Shown piece by piece: positions 41,192-49,448 of a stretch of 56,326 bases of DNA (positions are counted from its first letter, which is position 1; the number at the start of each line of letters is the position of its first letter). A program made the position numbers and the translations under genes. Under the pieces are notes generated by a model. It ran no database searches. It saw nothing but the letters and a program-made list of their open reading frames with translations, and was not told where the DNA came from. Source of the stretch: Nitrosomonas sp. Nm166. GTDB lineage: Bacteria; Pseudomonadota; Gammaproteobacteria; Burkholderiales; Nitrosomonadaceae. Location: the NCBI RefSeq assembly GCF_900112825.1, contig NZ_FONE01000018.1, positions 1-56,326 on the forward strand. Direction: 5' to 3'.

Positions 41192-41415
41192 CTGGCCAGT
41201 AAATCGGAATAATGTAAATTCTCCTGTGTTTGAGGCAGGCATGTAAGATCTGGTTGTCTGCCATACTGCACGGGATGAATGTGAAGCAGCAGAGAAGGAG
41301 GAACAGGAAACAGCTATTCGCGATGGCTAAACAGATTGCCGAAGAACAGAAGAAGAGAGCCGGGACGAGCCGCGAAGCTAGCAATTTCATATAAGAGTCA
41401 TTTAAATTTAACAAA
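41192..41415. other. Intergenic region with possible coding remnant
   Basis: Between the treY and ampD ends is a stretch coding for Glu/Lys/Gln-rich peptides in two adjoining frames, the second opening at 41323 as MAKQIAEEQKKRAGTSREAS. The pattern suggests the tail of a decayed coiled-coil gene, but no family could be named. Confidence 0.25.
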
Positions 41416-41964
41416 TTAGATAATGCCGCTATCTAGGCCAGCAGCATACCTCTTCCAATCAAAGTAAGGTCCTGGATCAGTTTTGCGATCAGGCGCAATA
41501 TCAGAATGCCCGGCGATATGTTTGATCGGATAGTGATTGCACAAGCACTTCGTCAGAGCAGTCAATGCTGTATATTGCGCATCGGTAAAAGGCGTGATAT
41601 TGCTGCCTTCCAGTTCAATGCCTATCGAGAAATCATTGCAGCGCTCTTTGCCTTGCCAGCAGGAAACGCCTGCATGCCAGGCGCGATCATTGCAGGATAC
41701 AAATTGTATTGTTGCGCCATCACGGCGGATGAAAAAATGTGTGGATACTTTGAGTCCCTGTAAAGATTGATAATAAGGGTGCGCTTGCGGGTTAATCCGA
41801 TTCGTGAATAATTCAATCACACCATTGCCGTCAAATTCGTTGAGTGGGAGGCTGATGTTATGGATCACCAACAAGCTGATCTCAGTGCCAGCCGGACGTT
41901 GATCGAAATTAGGGGAAGCGATAAATTGGGCGGTATTCAATAAACCGGAAGCATCGATGTGCAT
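41416..41964 (-). CDS. ampD: 1,6-anhydro-N-acetylmuramyl-L-alanine amidase
   Basis: AmpD is the cytoplasmic zinc amidase of peptidoglycan recycling; it removes the peptide from anhydromuropeptides. The zinc ligands are His in LVIHNISLP, His in IAGHSDIAP and Asp in RKTDPGPYFDW. The ligand-region motif HAGVSCWQGKERCNDFSIGIELEG is typical. The 182-residue length is normal and there is no signal peptide. Its substrates come from lytic transglycosylases such as the mltB product in this window. Confidence 0.94.
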   Translation of the reverse strand: MHIDASGLLNTAQFIASPNFDQRPAGTEISLLVIHNISLPLNEFDGNGVIELFTNRINPQAHPYYQSLQGLKVSTHFFIRRDGATIQFVSCNDRAWHAGVSCWQGKERCNDFSIGIELEGSNITPFTDAQYTALTALTKCLCNHYPIKHIAGHSDIAPDRKTDPGPYFDWKRYAAGLDSGII

Positions 41965-42048
41965 GCGTTAAAATAAGCGGTAATTGCGTAGGGATGCATA
42001 GTAGCTCACTTGAATAAAACTTGAAAACCGATCATTCATAGATACAGC

Positions 42049-42672
42049 ATGCGAGGCAAATTTATTACCCTGGAAGGCATTGACGGTGCGGGCAAATCGA
42101 CCCAACTTACCTGGATCATCGAGTTATTGCAGCATGTGGGATTGCAGGCAGTGGTAACTCGTGAGCCCGGGGGAACACCGTTAGGTGAGCAGTTGCGTAC
42201 TTTATTGCTGGATAAATCCATCACCATGCACCCGGAAACAGAAGCGTTATTGATGTTTGCCGCGCGTCGCGAGCATATCGATAAAGTGATTCTGCCGGCA
42301 TTAAAGCAATGCCAATGGGTAATATCGGATCGCTTTACCGATGCGAGTTTCGCCTATCAGGGCGGCGGCAGAGGTCTGGATAGCGACAAACTGGCTATTT
42401 TGGAACAGTGGACGCAAGGCGCGCTGCAACCAGATTTGACGCTTTATTTCGATGTGCCGGTGGAGTTAGGGCGGCAGCGTGTCAGCCAATTAAAGACTAC
42501 CGACCGGTTTGAAAAAGAGCAGGTTGATTTTTTTCAGCGTGTGCGCGCAGCTTATCTCGACAGAATCCGGCAGTTCCCTGATCGCATCAAATTAATTGAC
42601 AGCAGTCGGCCTTTAATGGAAGTCAAAGCTGCAGTTGAGCAAACATTACGGTGTTTATTGAATCATGAGTGA
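42049..42672 (+). CDS. tmk: Thymidylate kinase
   Basis: Tmk phosphorylates dTMP to dTDP. The P-loop is EGIDGAGKSTQ and the DR(Y/F) motif is ISDRFTDASFAYQGGGRGLD. TREPGGTPLGEQLR is a family signature. The 207-residue length is standard. It overlaps holB by eight bases, the usual tmk-holB arrangement. Confidence 0.96.
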   Translation: MRGKFITLEGIDGAGKSTQLTWIIELLQHVGLQAVVTREPGGTPLGEQLRTLLLDKSITMHPETEALLMFAARREHIDKVILPALKQCQWVISDRFTDASFAYQGGGRGLDSDKLAILEQWTQGALQPDLTLYFDVPVELGRQRVSQLKTTDRFEKEQVDFFQRVRAAYLDRIRQFPDRIKLIDSSRPLMEVKAAVEQTLRCLLNHE

Positions 42673-43750
42673 TATCTACAGTTGGCAACAGGGTATCTGG
42701 CAGCGATTGACGCAACACGGTGAATTTCGTAGCCATGCATTGTTACTAAAGGGAAAAAAGGGCATCGGCAAATACGATTTTGCGCGTCATCTGGCGAAGT
42801 CATTGTTATGCACCGCGCCTGCAGCAGGGCGGAAAGCGTGTGGGAAGTGCTTAAGTTGTGGATGGTTTGAGCAGAACGGACATCCTGATTTTTATCAGGT
42901 CATGCCGCAGGCGCTATCGGTCGATTCCGCTGAGCAGCGCGAAAAAGAAGAAAGGGAAGAAAAATCCAGTAGTTCAACAATAAAGAAAACCGCCAGCCAG
43001 CAGATCAGTATCGAGCAAATTCGTAAGCTGACGGAATTTGTGTATATGACTGGGCATCAGAATGGTTACAAGATTATTCTGATTTATCCTGCAGAGGCCA
43101 TAAATAGCGCAGCAGCCAATGCACTGCTCAAAAAGCTTGAGGAACCACCGGAAAATGTTTTGTTTATCCTGGTAGCTCATCAAGCGCAACGCTTGTTGCC
43201 AACGATACGCAGTCGCTGTCAGCAGATCGCTATGCCGATACCGGACATTGAAACGGCGGTGGCGTGGCTAAAACAACATGCAGTGAATGATCCGCAAGCA
43301 AGTCTAGCTGCCGCTAGTTTCTCCCCGCTATCGGCTTTATTGCTGAATAAAGGCGAAAATGCAGTCTGTTACGAACAATTCATTCAGCAAATTGCTGATC
43401 CCAATCGGCTGGAGCCGATTTCTCTGGCCGCAGCCTTGCAATCAATTGATTTATCTACTACTGTCAATTGGTTACAAAAATGGTGCTATGACTTAGCCAG
43501 CTATCATATAACCGGGAAAATTCGCTATCATCTGAAGCGGCTGCCTGCAATCCAGGCGTTGAGCAAACAATTGGATTTGCATGCGTGTATCGCCTTTAGC
43601 CGGGCCTTAAACTCAAAGCAACAACTGTCCCTCCACCCACTCAATCCGCGTTTGTTTTTGGAAGAAATGTTTATCGACTATATGGCGATGATGCGCAAAA
43701 ATATAAAAAATAGTGAGTCACAATTAATTCTGAAAAATTCAAACGTATGA
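42665..43750 (+). CDS. holB: DNA polymerase III subunit delta'
   Basis: Delta' is the rigid stator of the clamp loader. It is a AAA+ protein with a P-loop-like GKKGIGKYDFA. A four-Cys zinc site includes CGKCLSC. ALLKKLEEPPENVLFIL and TIRSRCQQI (the SRC motif) follow. An unusual charged insert (EKEEREEKSSSSTIKK) sits between the zinc site and the Walker B region. Length is 361 residues, slightly longer than E. coli because of this insert. Confidence 0.92.
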   Translation: MSDIYSWQQGIWQRLTQHGEFRSHALLLKGKKGIGKYDFARHLAKSLLCTAPAAGRKACGKCLSCGWFEQNGHPDFYQVMPQALSVDSAEQREKEEREEKSSSSTIKKTASQQISIEQIRKLTEFVYMTGHQNGYKIILIYPAEAINSAAANALLKKLEEPPENVLFILVAHQAQRLLPTIRSRCQQIAMPIPDIETAVAWLKQHAVNDPQASLAAASFSPLSALLLNKGENAVCYEQFIQQIADPNRLEPISLAAALQSIDLSTTVNWLQKWCYDLASYHITGKIRYHLKRLPAIQALSKQLDLHACIAFSRALNSKQQLSLHPLNPRLFLEEMFIDYMAMMRKNIKNSESQLILKNSNV

Positions 43751-44104
43751 TGCCCCGTAATTACTGGCGGTGATTAACACGATCTCAGATTTTGTCTAGA
43801 GAAACTGTACACGTTGATTACGTTTAAGGTTCGACAAGTTCACTTTGAGCGTAATGAATACCTCATGTTATTGCTCGAAGACTACCTATCAAATTTTTAA
43901 AGGAACGAAAAGGCACCGAAATATATCTCATTTCCTATAGTATCTTATCGGCATTTATTTTATGATTTTACTCAAATTATTGGGTTACGGCTCATGTAGT
44001 AAATATTGGATCATGGCCTAGCTATCAGCTCAAGCGAGGGAGAGATGATGGCAAATACTCAATAATTAGTCTATTTCCGAATTTATTTATAAGGAGTGCT
44101 AGTC
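43751..44104. other. Intergenic region upstream of the FG-GAP gene
   Basis: These 354 bases contain no gene. Around 43830-43855 there is a stretch (GGTTCGACAAGTTCACTTTG) resembling the widespread bacterial dispersed repeat that reads TTCGACAAGCTCA, but only one copy is seen here. The end carries the AAGGAG site of the next gene. Confidence 0.35.
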
Positions 44105-46153
44105 ATGTCAGTTATTGGCAATTTCAGCTTACTCAACCTGAATGGTAGTAACGGTTTCCGTCTGGATGGAGTGGCAGCGGGAGATCAATCAGGCTTTTCG
44201 GTAAGTGGTGCTGGGGATATTAATGGTGATGGGTTTGATGATGTGATTGTCGGCGCTTGCCTGGCTGATCCGAATGGAGACGAGTCTGGGACCAGCTATG
44301 TAGTGTTTGGTAAGGCTACGGGTTTTGCTAATGTGCTGGATTTATCCAGCCTTGATGGTACTAACGGTTTTCGGCTGGATGGCACGTCGGCGTATGACCG
44401 GTTGGGCAGGTCGGTGAGTAATGCTGGGGATGTCAACGGGGATGGTTTTGATGATTTGATTGTAGGTGCCCGTCTTACAGATCCGAGCGGCTACAATTAC
44501 AGTTACAGCTACAGTAGTGGATCCGGCGCCAGTTATATCGTATTTGGCAAGGCTTCCGGTTTTGGTGCTGCAATAGATTTATCCAGTTTAGACGGCAGCA
44601 GCGGTTTCCGTCTAGACGGAGAATTGGCATATAGCGCTTCGGGTCATTCGGTCAGCAGTGCGGGGGATGTCAACGGGGATGGTTTTGATGATTTAATTAT
44701 CGGTGCTCCCGATCCGTTCGCCTTAACTCCTGAGGAGGAATACAGTAGATCTGGCAATAGTTACATCGTATTTGGCAAGGCTTCCGGTTTCATTGATACC
44801 TTGGATTTATCCAGCCTCGATGGCAGCAATGGTTTCCGCCTAAATGGGGAGATGGGTGATCATTTGGGTCATTCAGTGAACAGTGCAGGAGATGTTAATG
44901 GTGATGGTTTTGATGATTTGATCGTAGGCGCGCGTCAGATAGGTCCGAACGACTACAGCAATGGCTTTGGTGCCAGTTATGTGATATTTGGCAAGGCTTC
45001 CGGTTTTAGTGCTGCAATGGATTTATCCAGTCTGGATGGCAGCAATGGCTTCCGCCTGGATGGAGAGCTACTCGCGTATGGTACCGCCGGCCATTCGGTC
45101 AGCAGTGCGGGGGATGTCAACGGAGATGGCTTTGATGATGTGATTGTGGGCGCCAGTAGCGCCAGCTTGAACGGTACCAGTTATGTTATATTTGGCAAGG
45201 CTTCCGGTTTTGGTGCTGCATTGGATTTATCCAGCCTCGATGGCAGCAATGGTTTTCGTTTGGATGGGGAGTTGGGGTATAGCGCCCGGGGTCATTCAGT
45301 GAGCAATGCGGGCGATGTCAACGGTGATGGTTTTGACGATGTGATTGTGGGTGCCTCCGGCGTCGATTTGAATGGCATAAACTCTGGGGCCAGTTACATC
45401 GTATTTGGCAAGGCTTCCGGTTTCAGGGATACATTGGATTTATCCAGCTTGGATAGTAGTGACGGTTTTCGCTTGGATGGGATGGCGGAGCATGATTATT
45501 TGGGTAATTCGATCAGCAGCGCGGGGGATATTAACGGGGATGGTTTTGATGATTTGATTGTTGGTGCTCCTGGTGCTGATGTTAATGGCAGTAACTCTGG
45601 CGCTAGTTACGTGATATTTGGCAGTAGCGATTTTACTGGTGAGGTGACTTATGTGGGTACACCCGGGGATGACAGTTTCAGAGGTACATCGGCAACAGAG
45701 CGCTTTGAAACTGGTGATGGCAATGACACAATGATCGGTCGCGGTGGCGCAGATGTGTTTGATGGCGGCGCTGGCAACGACAATATCTGGGTATTTGACC
45801 TTGATTTCCAATTAGCGGATGGGGGTGCTGGTAACGACGTGCTGCACTTAACGGGTAGGAATTTGGATCTGAATCTGGCAAGTTATGGTGATAAAATCAG
45901 TGATATCGAAACTATTTGCCTGTCCGGTACTGGTGATAACACGTTGACCTTAACTGCAGCAGGCTTGCTCAACCTGTCGGATACTACGAATGTCTTGAAA
46001 GTGCATGGCAGTGCCGGCGACCGTGTTATGGGACTTGATAGTGGCTGGGCGGATGAAGGTCTTGATGCCAATGGGTATTTTCACATTTATACGCAGGGGA
46101 ATGCGGTTTTGTTAGTCGGAGCAAACGTGACGACAGATTTTGTTTTTGGTTAG
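44105..46153 (+). CDS. FG-GAP repeat / RTX exoprotein
   Basis: Seven FG-GAP (integrin-alpha-like beta-propeller) repeats, about 70 residues each (44130-45640), share the consensus NGFRLDG...VSSAGDVNGDGFDD(L/V)IVGA...SYVIFGKASGF. The DxNGDGxDD loops bind calcium. They are followed by an RTX-like segment (GTPGDDSFRG, GDGNDTMIGRGGADVFDGGAGND) and a C-terminal domain. There is no N-terminal signal peptide, so type I secretion is likely; no transporter gene lies in the window. AAGGAG at 44091 points to the ATG at 44105 rather than the GTG at 44096. Possible roles are adhesion or surface layers. Confidence 0.88.
   Translation: MSVIGNFSLLNLNGSNGFRLDGVAAGDQSGFSVSGAGDINGDGFDDVIVGACLADPNGDESGTSYVVFGKATGFANVLDLSSLDGTNGFRLDGTSAYDRLGRSVSNAGDVNGDGFDDLIVGARLTDPSGYNYSYSYSSGSGASYIVFGKASGFGAAIDLSSLDGSSGFRLDGELAYSASGHSVSSAGDVNGDGFDDLIIGAPDPFALTPEEEYSRSGNSYIVFGKASGFIDTLDLSSLDGSNGFRLNGEMGDHLGHSVNSAGDVNGDGFDDLIVGARQIGPNDYSNGFGASYVIFGKASGFSAAMDLSSLDGSNGFRLDGELLAYGTAGHSVSSAGDVNGDGFDDVIVGASSASLNGTSYVIFGKASGFGAALDLSSLDGSNGFRLDGELGYSARGHSVSNAGDVNGDGFDDVIVGASGVDLNGINSGASYIVFGKASGFRDTLDLSSLDSSDGFRLDGMAEHDYLGNSISSAGDINGDGFDDLIVGAPGADVNGSNSGASYVIFGSSDFTGEVTYVGTPGDDSFRGTSATERFETGDGNDTMIGRGGADVFDGGAGNDNIWVFDLDFQLADGGAGNDVLHLTGRNLDLNLASYGDKISDIETICLSGTGDNTLTLTAAGLLNLSDTTNVLKVHGSAGDRVMGLDSGWADEGLDANGYFHIYTQGNAVLLVGANVTTDFVFG
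44130..45640 (+). repeat. Seven tandem repeats of about 200-240 bp inside the FG-GAP gene
   Basis: The conserved NGFRLDG-coding block recurs near 44150, 44362, 44600, 44828, 45045, 45248 and 45461, giving units of about 203 to 238 bases. Blocks coding for GDVNGDGFDD and for FGKASGF are nearly identical at DNA level between neighbouring units. This suggests recent duplication or gene conversion and makes unit-number change by recombination likely. Confidence 0.85.
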
Positions 46154-46187
46154 GAAAGATTTCATCATTTAAAGAGCAAAAAACTTA

Positions 46188-47237
46188 ATGGATAATCATG
46201 AAACTGCCGCACCGACTCTGGAAATCACGACTTCGCGCCAAATGCTGTCCTGGTTGGCCGAGCAGCGTCTTGCCATAGCGTTGACAACCTACCAGATTGG
46301 CAAGCTGTACTTTATCGGACTTAAACCCGATAACGGACTTTCGGTATTCGAGCGCAGCTTTAACCGCTGTATGGGTTTGTGTTCGACACCGAATGGTCTG
46401 TATATGAGCAGTTTGTATCAAGTCTGGCGTTTCGAAAACGTATTCGAAGCCGGGCAGCAGCAAGACGGCTACGACCGGTTATATGTGCCACAAGTAGGTT
46501 ATACCACCGGTGATCTGGATATTCACGATATGGCAGTGGATCATGATGGCCGACTGGTGTTCGTCAATACTTTGTTTGGTTGTCTGGCTACATTGAGTGA
46601 AACGCACAGCTTCAAGCCGCTATGGCGTCCTGCTTTTATCAGCAAATTGGCAGCCGAAGATCGTTGCCATCTAAATGGCTTAGCGATGAAAGATGGTCAG
46701 CCGGCTTATGTTACGGCTGTTAGCCAATCTGATGTGGCTGATGGTTGGCGTGAGCATCGTACCAGTGGCGGTATAGTCATCGATGTGAAGAGCAACGAGA
46801 TTGTTTGTACCGGCCTATCTATGCCGCATTCGCCGCGTTGGTATAACGGCCGGCTGTGGCTGCTTAATTCCGGCACCGGGGATTTCGGTTATGTCGATCT
46901 TGAGACAGGTCGTTTTGAGCCGCTGTGTTTTTGTCCTGGCTATATGCGCGGCTTAAGCTTTCATGGTGACTTCGCTCTGGTAGGCTTATCCAAACCCCGT
47001 CAAAATAAAACGTTTAGTGGTTTGGCATTGGATGTCAACTTAAAATCACGCAATGCTGAGGCGCGCTGTGGTGTGCAGGTAATCGATTTGCGCACCGGCG
47101 ATGCGGTCCATTGGTTGCGTATGGAAGGGGTGGTTGAAGAGCTGTATGACGTAGTGGCTTTGCCTCATGTGCGCCGTCCGATGGCATTGGGCTTTAAGAC
47201 TGATGAAATTCGGCGGGTGCTGAGTATTGAAACGTAG
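46188..47237 (+). CDS. TIGR03032 (DUF4915) family protein
   Basis: The 349-residue protein matches the TIGR03032 family: TSRQMLSWLAEQRLAIALTT, NRCMGLCSTPNGLYMSS, DIHDMAVDHDGRLVFVNT and HSPRWYNGRLWLLNSGTG. Repeated short beta motifs suggest a propeller-like fold. Function is unknown. From general knowledge these genes often sit beside genes for large secreted or repetitive proteins, which fits the FG-GAP/RTX gene ending 34 bases upstream. No signal peptide is seen. Confidence 0.85.
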   Translation: MDNHETAAPTLEITTSRQMLSWLAEQRLAIALTTYQIGKLYFIGLKPDNGLSVFERSFNRCMGLCSTPNGLYMSSLYQVWRFENVFEAGQQQDGYDRLYVPQVGYTTGDLDIHDMAVDHDGRLVFVNTLFGCLATLSETHSFKPLWRPAFISKLAAEDRCHLNGLAMKDGQPAYVTAVSQSDVADGWREHRTSGGIVIDVKSNEIVCTGLSMPHSPRWYNGRLWLLNSGTGDFGYVDLETGRFEPLCFCPGYMRGLSFHGDFALVGLSKPRQNKTFSGLALDVNLKSRNAEARCGVQVIDLRTGDAVHWLRMEGVVEELYDVVALPHVRRPMALGFKTDEIRRVLSIET

Positions 47238-47373
47238 TGCTTCCACTAACGCTGGGCAAGCTGGTATTTTTGTCAAATGACGAATTTAAAGCGTTTTTGT
47301 AGTGTGCTGTTCTCGAGCGGCTCGTAACTTCGTAATTTAGTCAGTATTGTTGATTGGTTGTGACAGCATAAAT

Positions 47374-47778
47374 ATGCAACCTAAAAATAATATAGAAAAA
47401 TATCGTATCGATAAGTGGCTGTTCGCGGCGCGTTTTTTTAAAACTCGCTCGTTGGCGGCTGAAGCGGTTGAGCGCGGGCGGGTTACTTTGAATGATCAGC
47501 GGGTAAAACCTGCCAAGGTGGTTGCAGTAGGAGACATGCTAACGATCCGTATCGGTAATTATCAATATGTAATTAAGGTATTGGTATTATCCAATAAACG
47601 GGGTTCAGCAACGCAAGCGCAGCAGCTTTATAGTGAAACGGACGAAAGCCGGGAGCAGCGGCAAATACTGGCTGCCCGCTTAAAAGCGCAACCACAGCCA
47701 TTTTTTACCAAAGGTCGACCCACCAAACGCGACCGGCGTGAGATAGAACGGTTTATCTCCAACCAGGATGAGTTCTGA
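47374..47778 (+). CDS. hslR: S4-domain RNA-binding protein (HslR / Hsp15)
   Basis: Hsp15 binds stalled 50S subunits that carry peptidyl-tRNA and helps recycle them. The S4 domain is at the N-terminus: RIDKWLFAARFFKTRSLAAE, then GRVTLNDQRVKPAKVVAVGD. A basic C-terminal tail follows (GRPTKRDRREIERF). The frame opens at a TTG (47347), but the ATG at 47374 (MQPKNNIEKY) is the likely start, giving 134 residues. Confidence 0.88.
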   Translation: MQPKNNIEKYRIDKWLFAARFFKTRSLAAEAVERGRVTLNDQRVKPAKVVAVGDMLTIRIGNYQYVIKVLVLSNKRGSATQAQQLYSETDESREQRQILAARLKAQPQPFFTKGRPTKRDRREIERFISNQDEF

Positions 47779-47834
47779 ATTTGTGAAGGAAGTATTACTG
47801 CCCAGTTTAATGACTATCACCCAGCGAGAGAGCA

Positions 47835-48620
47835 ATGAACAATAAAACCTTTAATCTGGATAAAGACCAGTTGATTAAACAATCCTTCGTACAGATGGAT
47901 ATGCACTTGCAAGGTACAGACTACACGCAGGCGCAGAAACTGGCACTGACTTGCAGGATTTTGTTTGATAACGGGCATGATTCAGGATTGGCAGGGCAGA
48001 TCACGGCACGTGGCGAAAAAACAGGAACTTATTTGACGCAAAGACTGGGTTTGGGTTTTGATGAAATTTGCGTGAGCAATCTCTTGCTTGTTAATGAAGA
48101 TTTGGAAGTCTTGCAGGGCGACGGCATGGCAAATCCCGCTAATCGTTTTCATTCATGGTTATACCGTGCCAGACCGGATGTACAGTGCATTATTCATACT
48201 CATGCCATACACACTGCTGCACTGAGTATGTTGGAGGTTCCGCTGGAAATATCGCATATGGATAACTGTGTGCTGTATGATGATGTAGCTTTTTTGCCCA
48301 AGTGGCCAGGTGTACCGGTAGGCAACGAAGAAGGTGAGCTGATTTCCAAGGCGATTGGTAACAAACGCGCCTTGCTGTTAGCACATCACGGGCTGCTGGT
48401 TGCCTGCCCGAGCATTGAAGAAGCCTGTATTTTATCCATTGCTTTTGAGCGAGCTGCACGCATGCATTTGCTGGCAGCCGGTGCGGGCAAGATTCAACCC
48501 ATTGACCCTGATTTGGGGCGCGAAGCACATGACTGGATTCTGCGCGGACAGCGCAGTACGGTGGGTTTTTCTTACTATGCACGGCGCAGTCTGAGAAAAA
48601 ATGCCGATTGTTTACAGTGA
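47835..48620 (+). CDS. Class II aldolase/adducin family protein
   Basis: This zinc-dependent class II aldolase-like protein has GLAGQITAR at the substrate site, the metal motif IIHTHAIHTAA and the third His in LLAHHGLLVA. Relatives include fuculose-phosphate aldolase and several decarboxylase-like enzymes; the substrate cannot be told. Length is 261 residues. It lies about 56 bases after hslR, and the two may share a transcript. Confidence 0.87.
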   Translation: MNNKTFNLDKDQLIKQSFVQMDMHLQGTDYTQAQKLALTCRILFDNGHDSGLAGQITARGEKTGTYLTQRLGLGFDEICVSNLLLVNEDLEVLQGDGMANPANRFHSWLYRARPDVQCIIHTHAIHTAALSMLEVPLEISHMDNCVLYDDVAFLPKWPGVPVGNEEGELISKAIGNKRALLLAHHGLLVACPSIEEACILSIAFERAARMHLLAAGAGKIQPIDPDLGREAHDWILRGQRSTVGFSYYARRSLRKNADCLQ

Positions 48621-48680
48621 CTTTCGATTGAATTTGAACGCCAGATTAATCACTATCTTAGCTGCCAACGCATATATGAA

Positions 48681-48709
48681 TTGTACTGGTTAGCTGTTTC
48701 GGTTAGAAT
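48681..48709 (+). promoter_or_regulatory. Sigma-70 promoter of tRNA-Val
   Basis: TTGTAC (48681-48686) and TAGAAT (48704-48709) are separated by 17 bases, close to the sigma-70 consensus. Transcription would begin about six bases before the tRNA 5' end at 48721. Confidence 0.65.
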
Positions 48710-48720
48710 CCGCTCTTCCC

Positions 48721-48797
48721 AGGCGCGTAGCTCAGTTGGTTAGAGCACCACCTTGACATGGTGGGGGTCGTTGGTTCGAATCCAATCGCGCCTACCA
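48721..48797 (+). tRNA. tRNA-Val (anticodon GAC)
   Basis: The 77-base gene folds as a complete cloverleaf. The acceptor stem pairs AGGCGCG with CGCGCCT, followed by discriminator A and an encoded CCA. The D arm is GCTC...GAGC. The anticodon stem CCACC/GGTGG encloses loop TTGACAT with anticodon GAC. The T arm includes GTTGG-TTCGAAT-CCAAT. It reads GUC and GUU valine codons. Confidence 0.97.
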
Positions 48798-48852
48798 ATA
48801 TAAATCTCAATAAACCACAGGCTGATGTAGAGTCTTTTTTGTATCTGCCGAC

Positions 48853-48900
48853 CTGATAAATTTAATTACCTATCAAACAACCGGGTATTAAATTTATCAG
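48853..48900. repeat. Inverted repeat downstream of tRNA-Val
   Basis: CTGATAAATTTAAT (48853-48866) and its exact complement (48887-48900) enclose 20 bases. Pairing can be extended imperfectly outward (ATCTGCCG against CGGTAGAT). It lies between the convergent tRNA and DUF1328 genes. It could be a terminator-like structure or the remnant of a small inserted element beside the tRNA. Confidence 0.6.
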
Positions 48901-48976
48901 ACGGTAGATAATTTCTATCTTTTTGCTTGTATTGATAGAATACCAGCACTTTATCGCAAGAATTTGGTTAAATATT

Positions 48977-49141
48977 TTAGGGAGGAGGGCGTCTTCCGGT
49001 AAAAAAGAAGAAGATTGCCATGATAATACCTATCACGAATGCAATCCAGGCAATTTGTGTAGCTGTACCTGCAATCCCACTAAATCCCAATACGCCAGCA
49101 ATAATCGCTATGATTAAAAAAGTAACTGCCCAACTGATCAT
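48977..49141 (-). CDS. DUF1328 (YtjA-like) small membrane protein
   Basis: The 54-codon gene encodes [20 protein letters not shown], then [20 protein letters not shown] and a short [11 protein letters not shown] end. This is the DUF1328 family of two-helix inner membrane proteins. A strong AAGGAG lies before the ATG at 49141. The family is common in proteobacteria and often stress-induced, but its role is unknown. Confidence 0.88.
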   Translation of the reverse strand: MISWAVTFLIIAIIAGVLGFSGIAGTATQIAWIAFVIGIIMAIFFFFTGRRPPP

Positions 49142-49448
49142 GTTTTTCTCCTTAATTTTCTATAACTACTGTTTATAAAAATTTCTTATTCTTTAAAATC
49201 AGTGCTAAGAATAAGAATACTAGAGTTCGAAAAACACATATTATTAAAACGATATAAGCAAGAGTCTATTAAAATCCCTACTATTAGTTAATTTTCCTTT
49301 AAATTTTTAAAAAAGTCGGTTCGATATCGTACGTTTGAAAAAAATGATAAGTATCCGTATTTGTTGAGAGGAAAGTTTATTAAACAGAATATTGAAACCG
49401 CATTCTCAAAATATCTATGGGAAGATTTCGTTTTAGTGTCATACACTT
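49142..49448. other. AT-rich intergenic region
   Basis: These 307 very AT-rich bases lie upstream of the DUF1328 gene and downstream of the flavin oxidase gene. No gene or clear hairpin is seen; the DUF1328 promoter must be here. Confidence 0.4.

Noticed and set aside
42925..42990. Frameshift or insertion damaging holB
   Set aside because: The charged insert stays in frame and all flanking motifs are intact, so it is a natural loop insertion.
45440..45811. 123-codon minus-strand frame in the FG-GAP gene
   Set aside because: It arises from the repetitive Gly/Asp codons on the other strand; low-complexity product.
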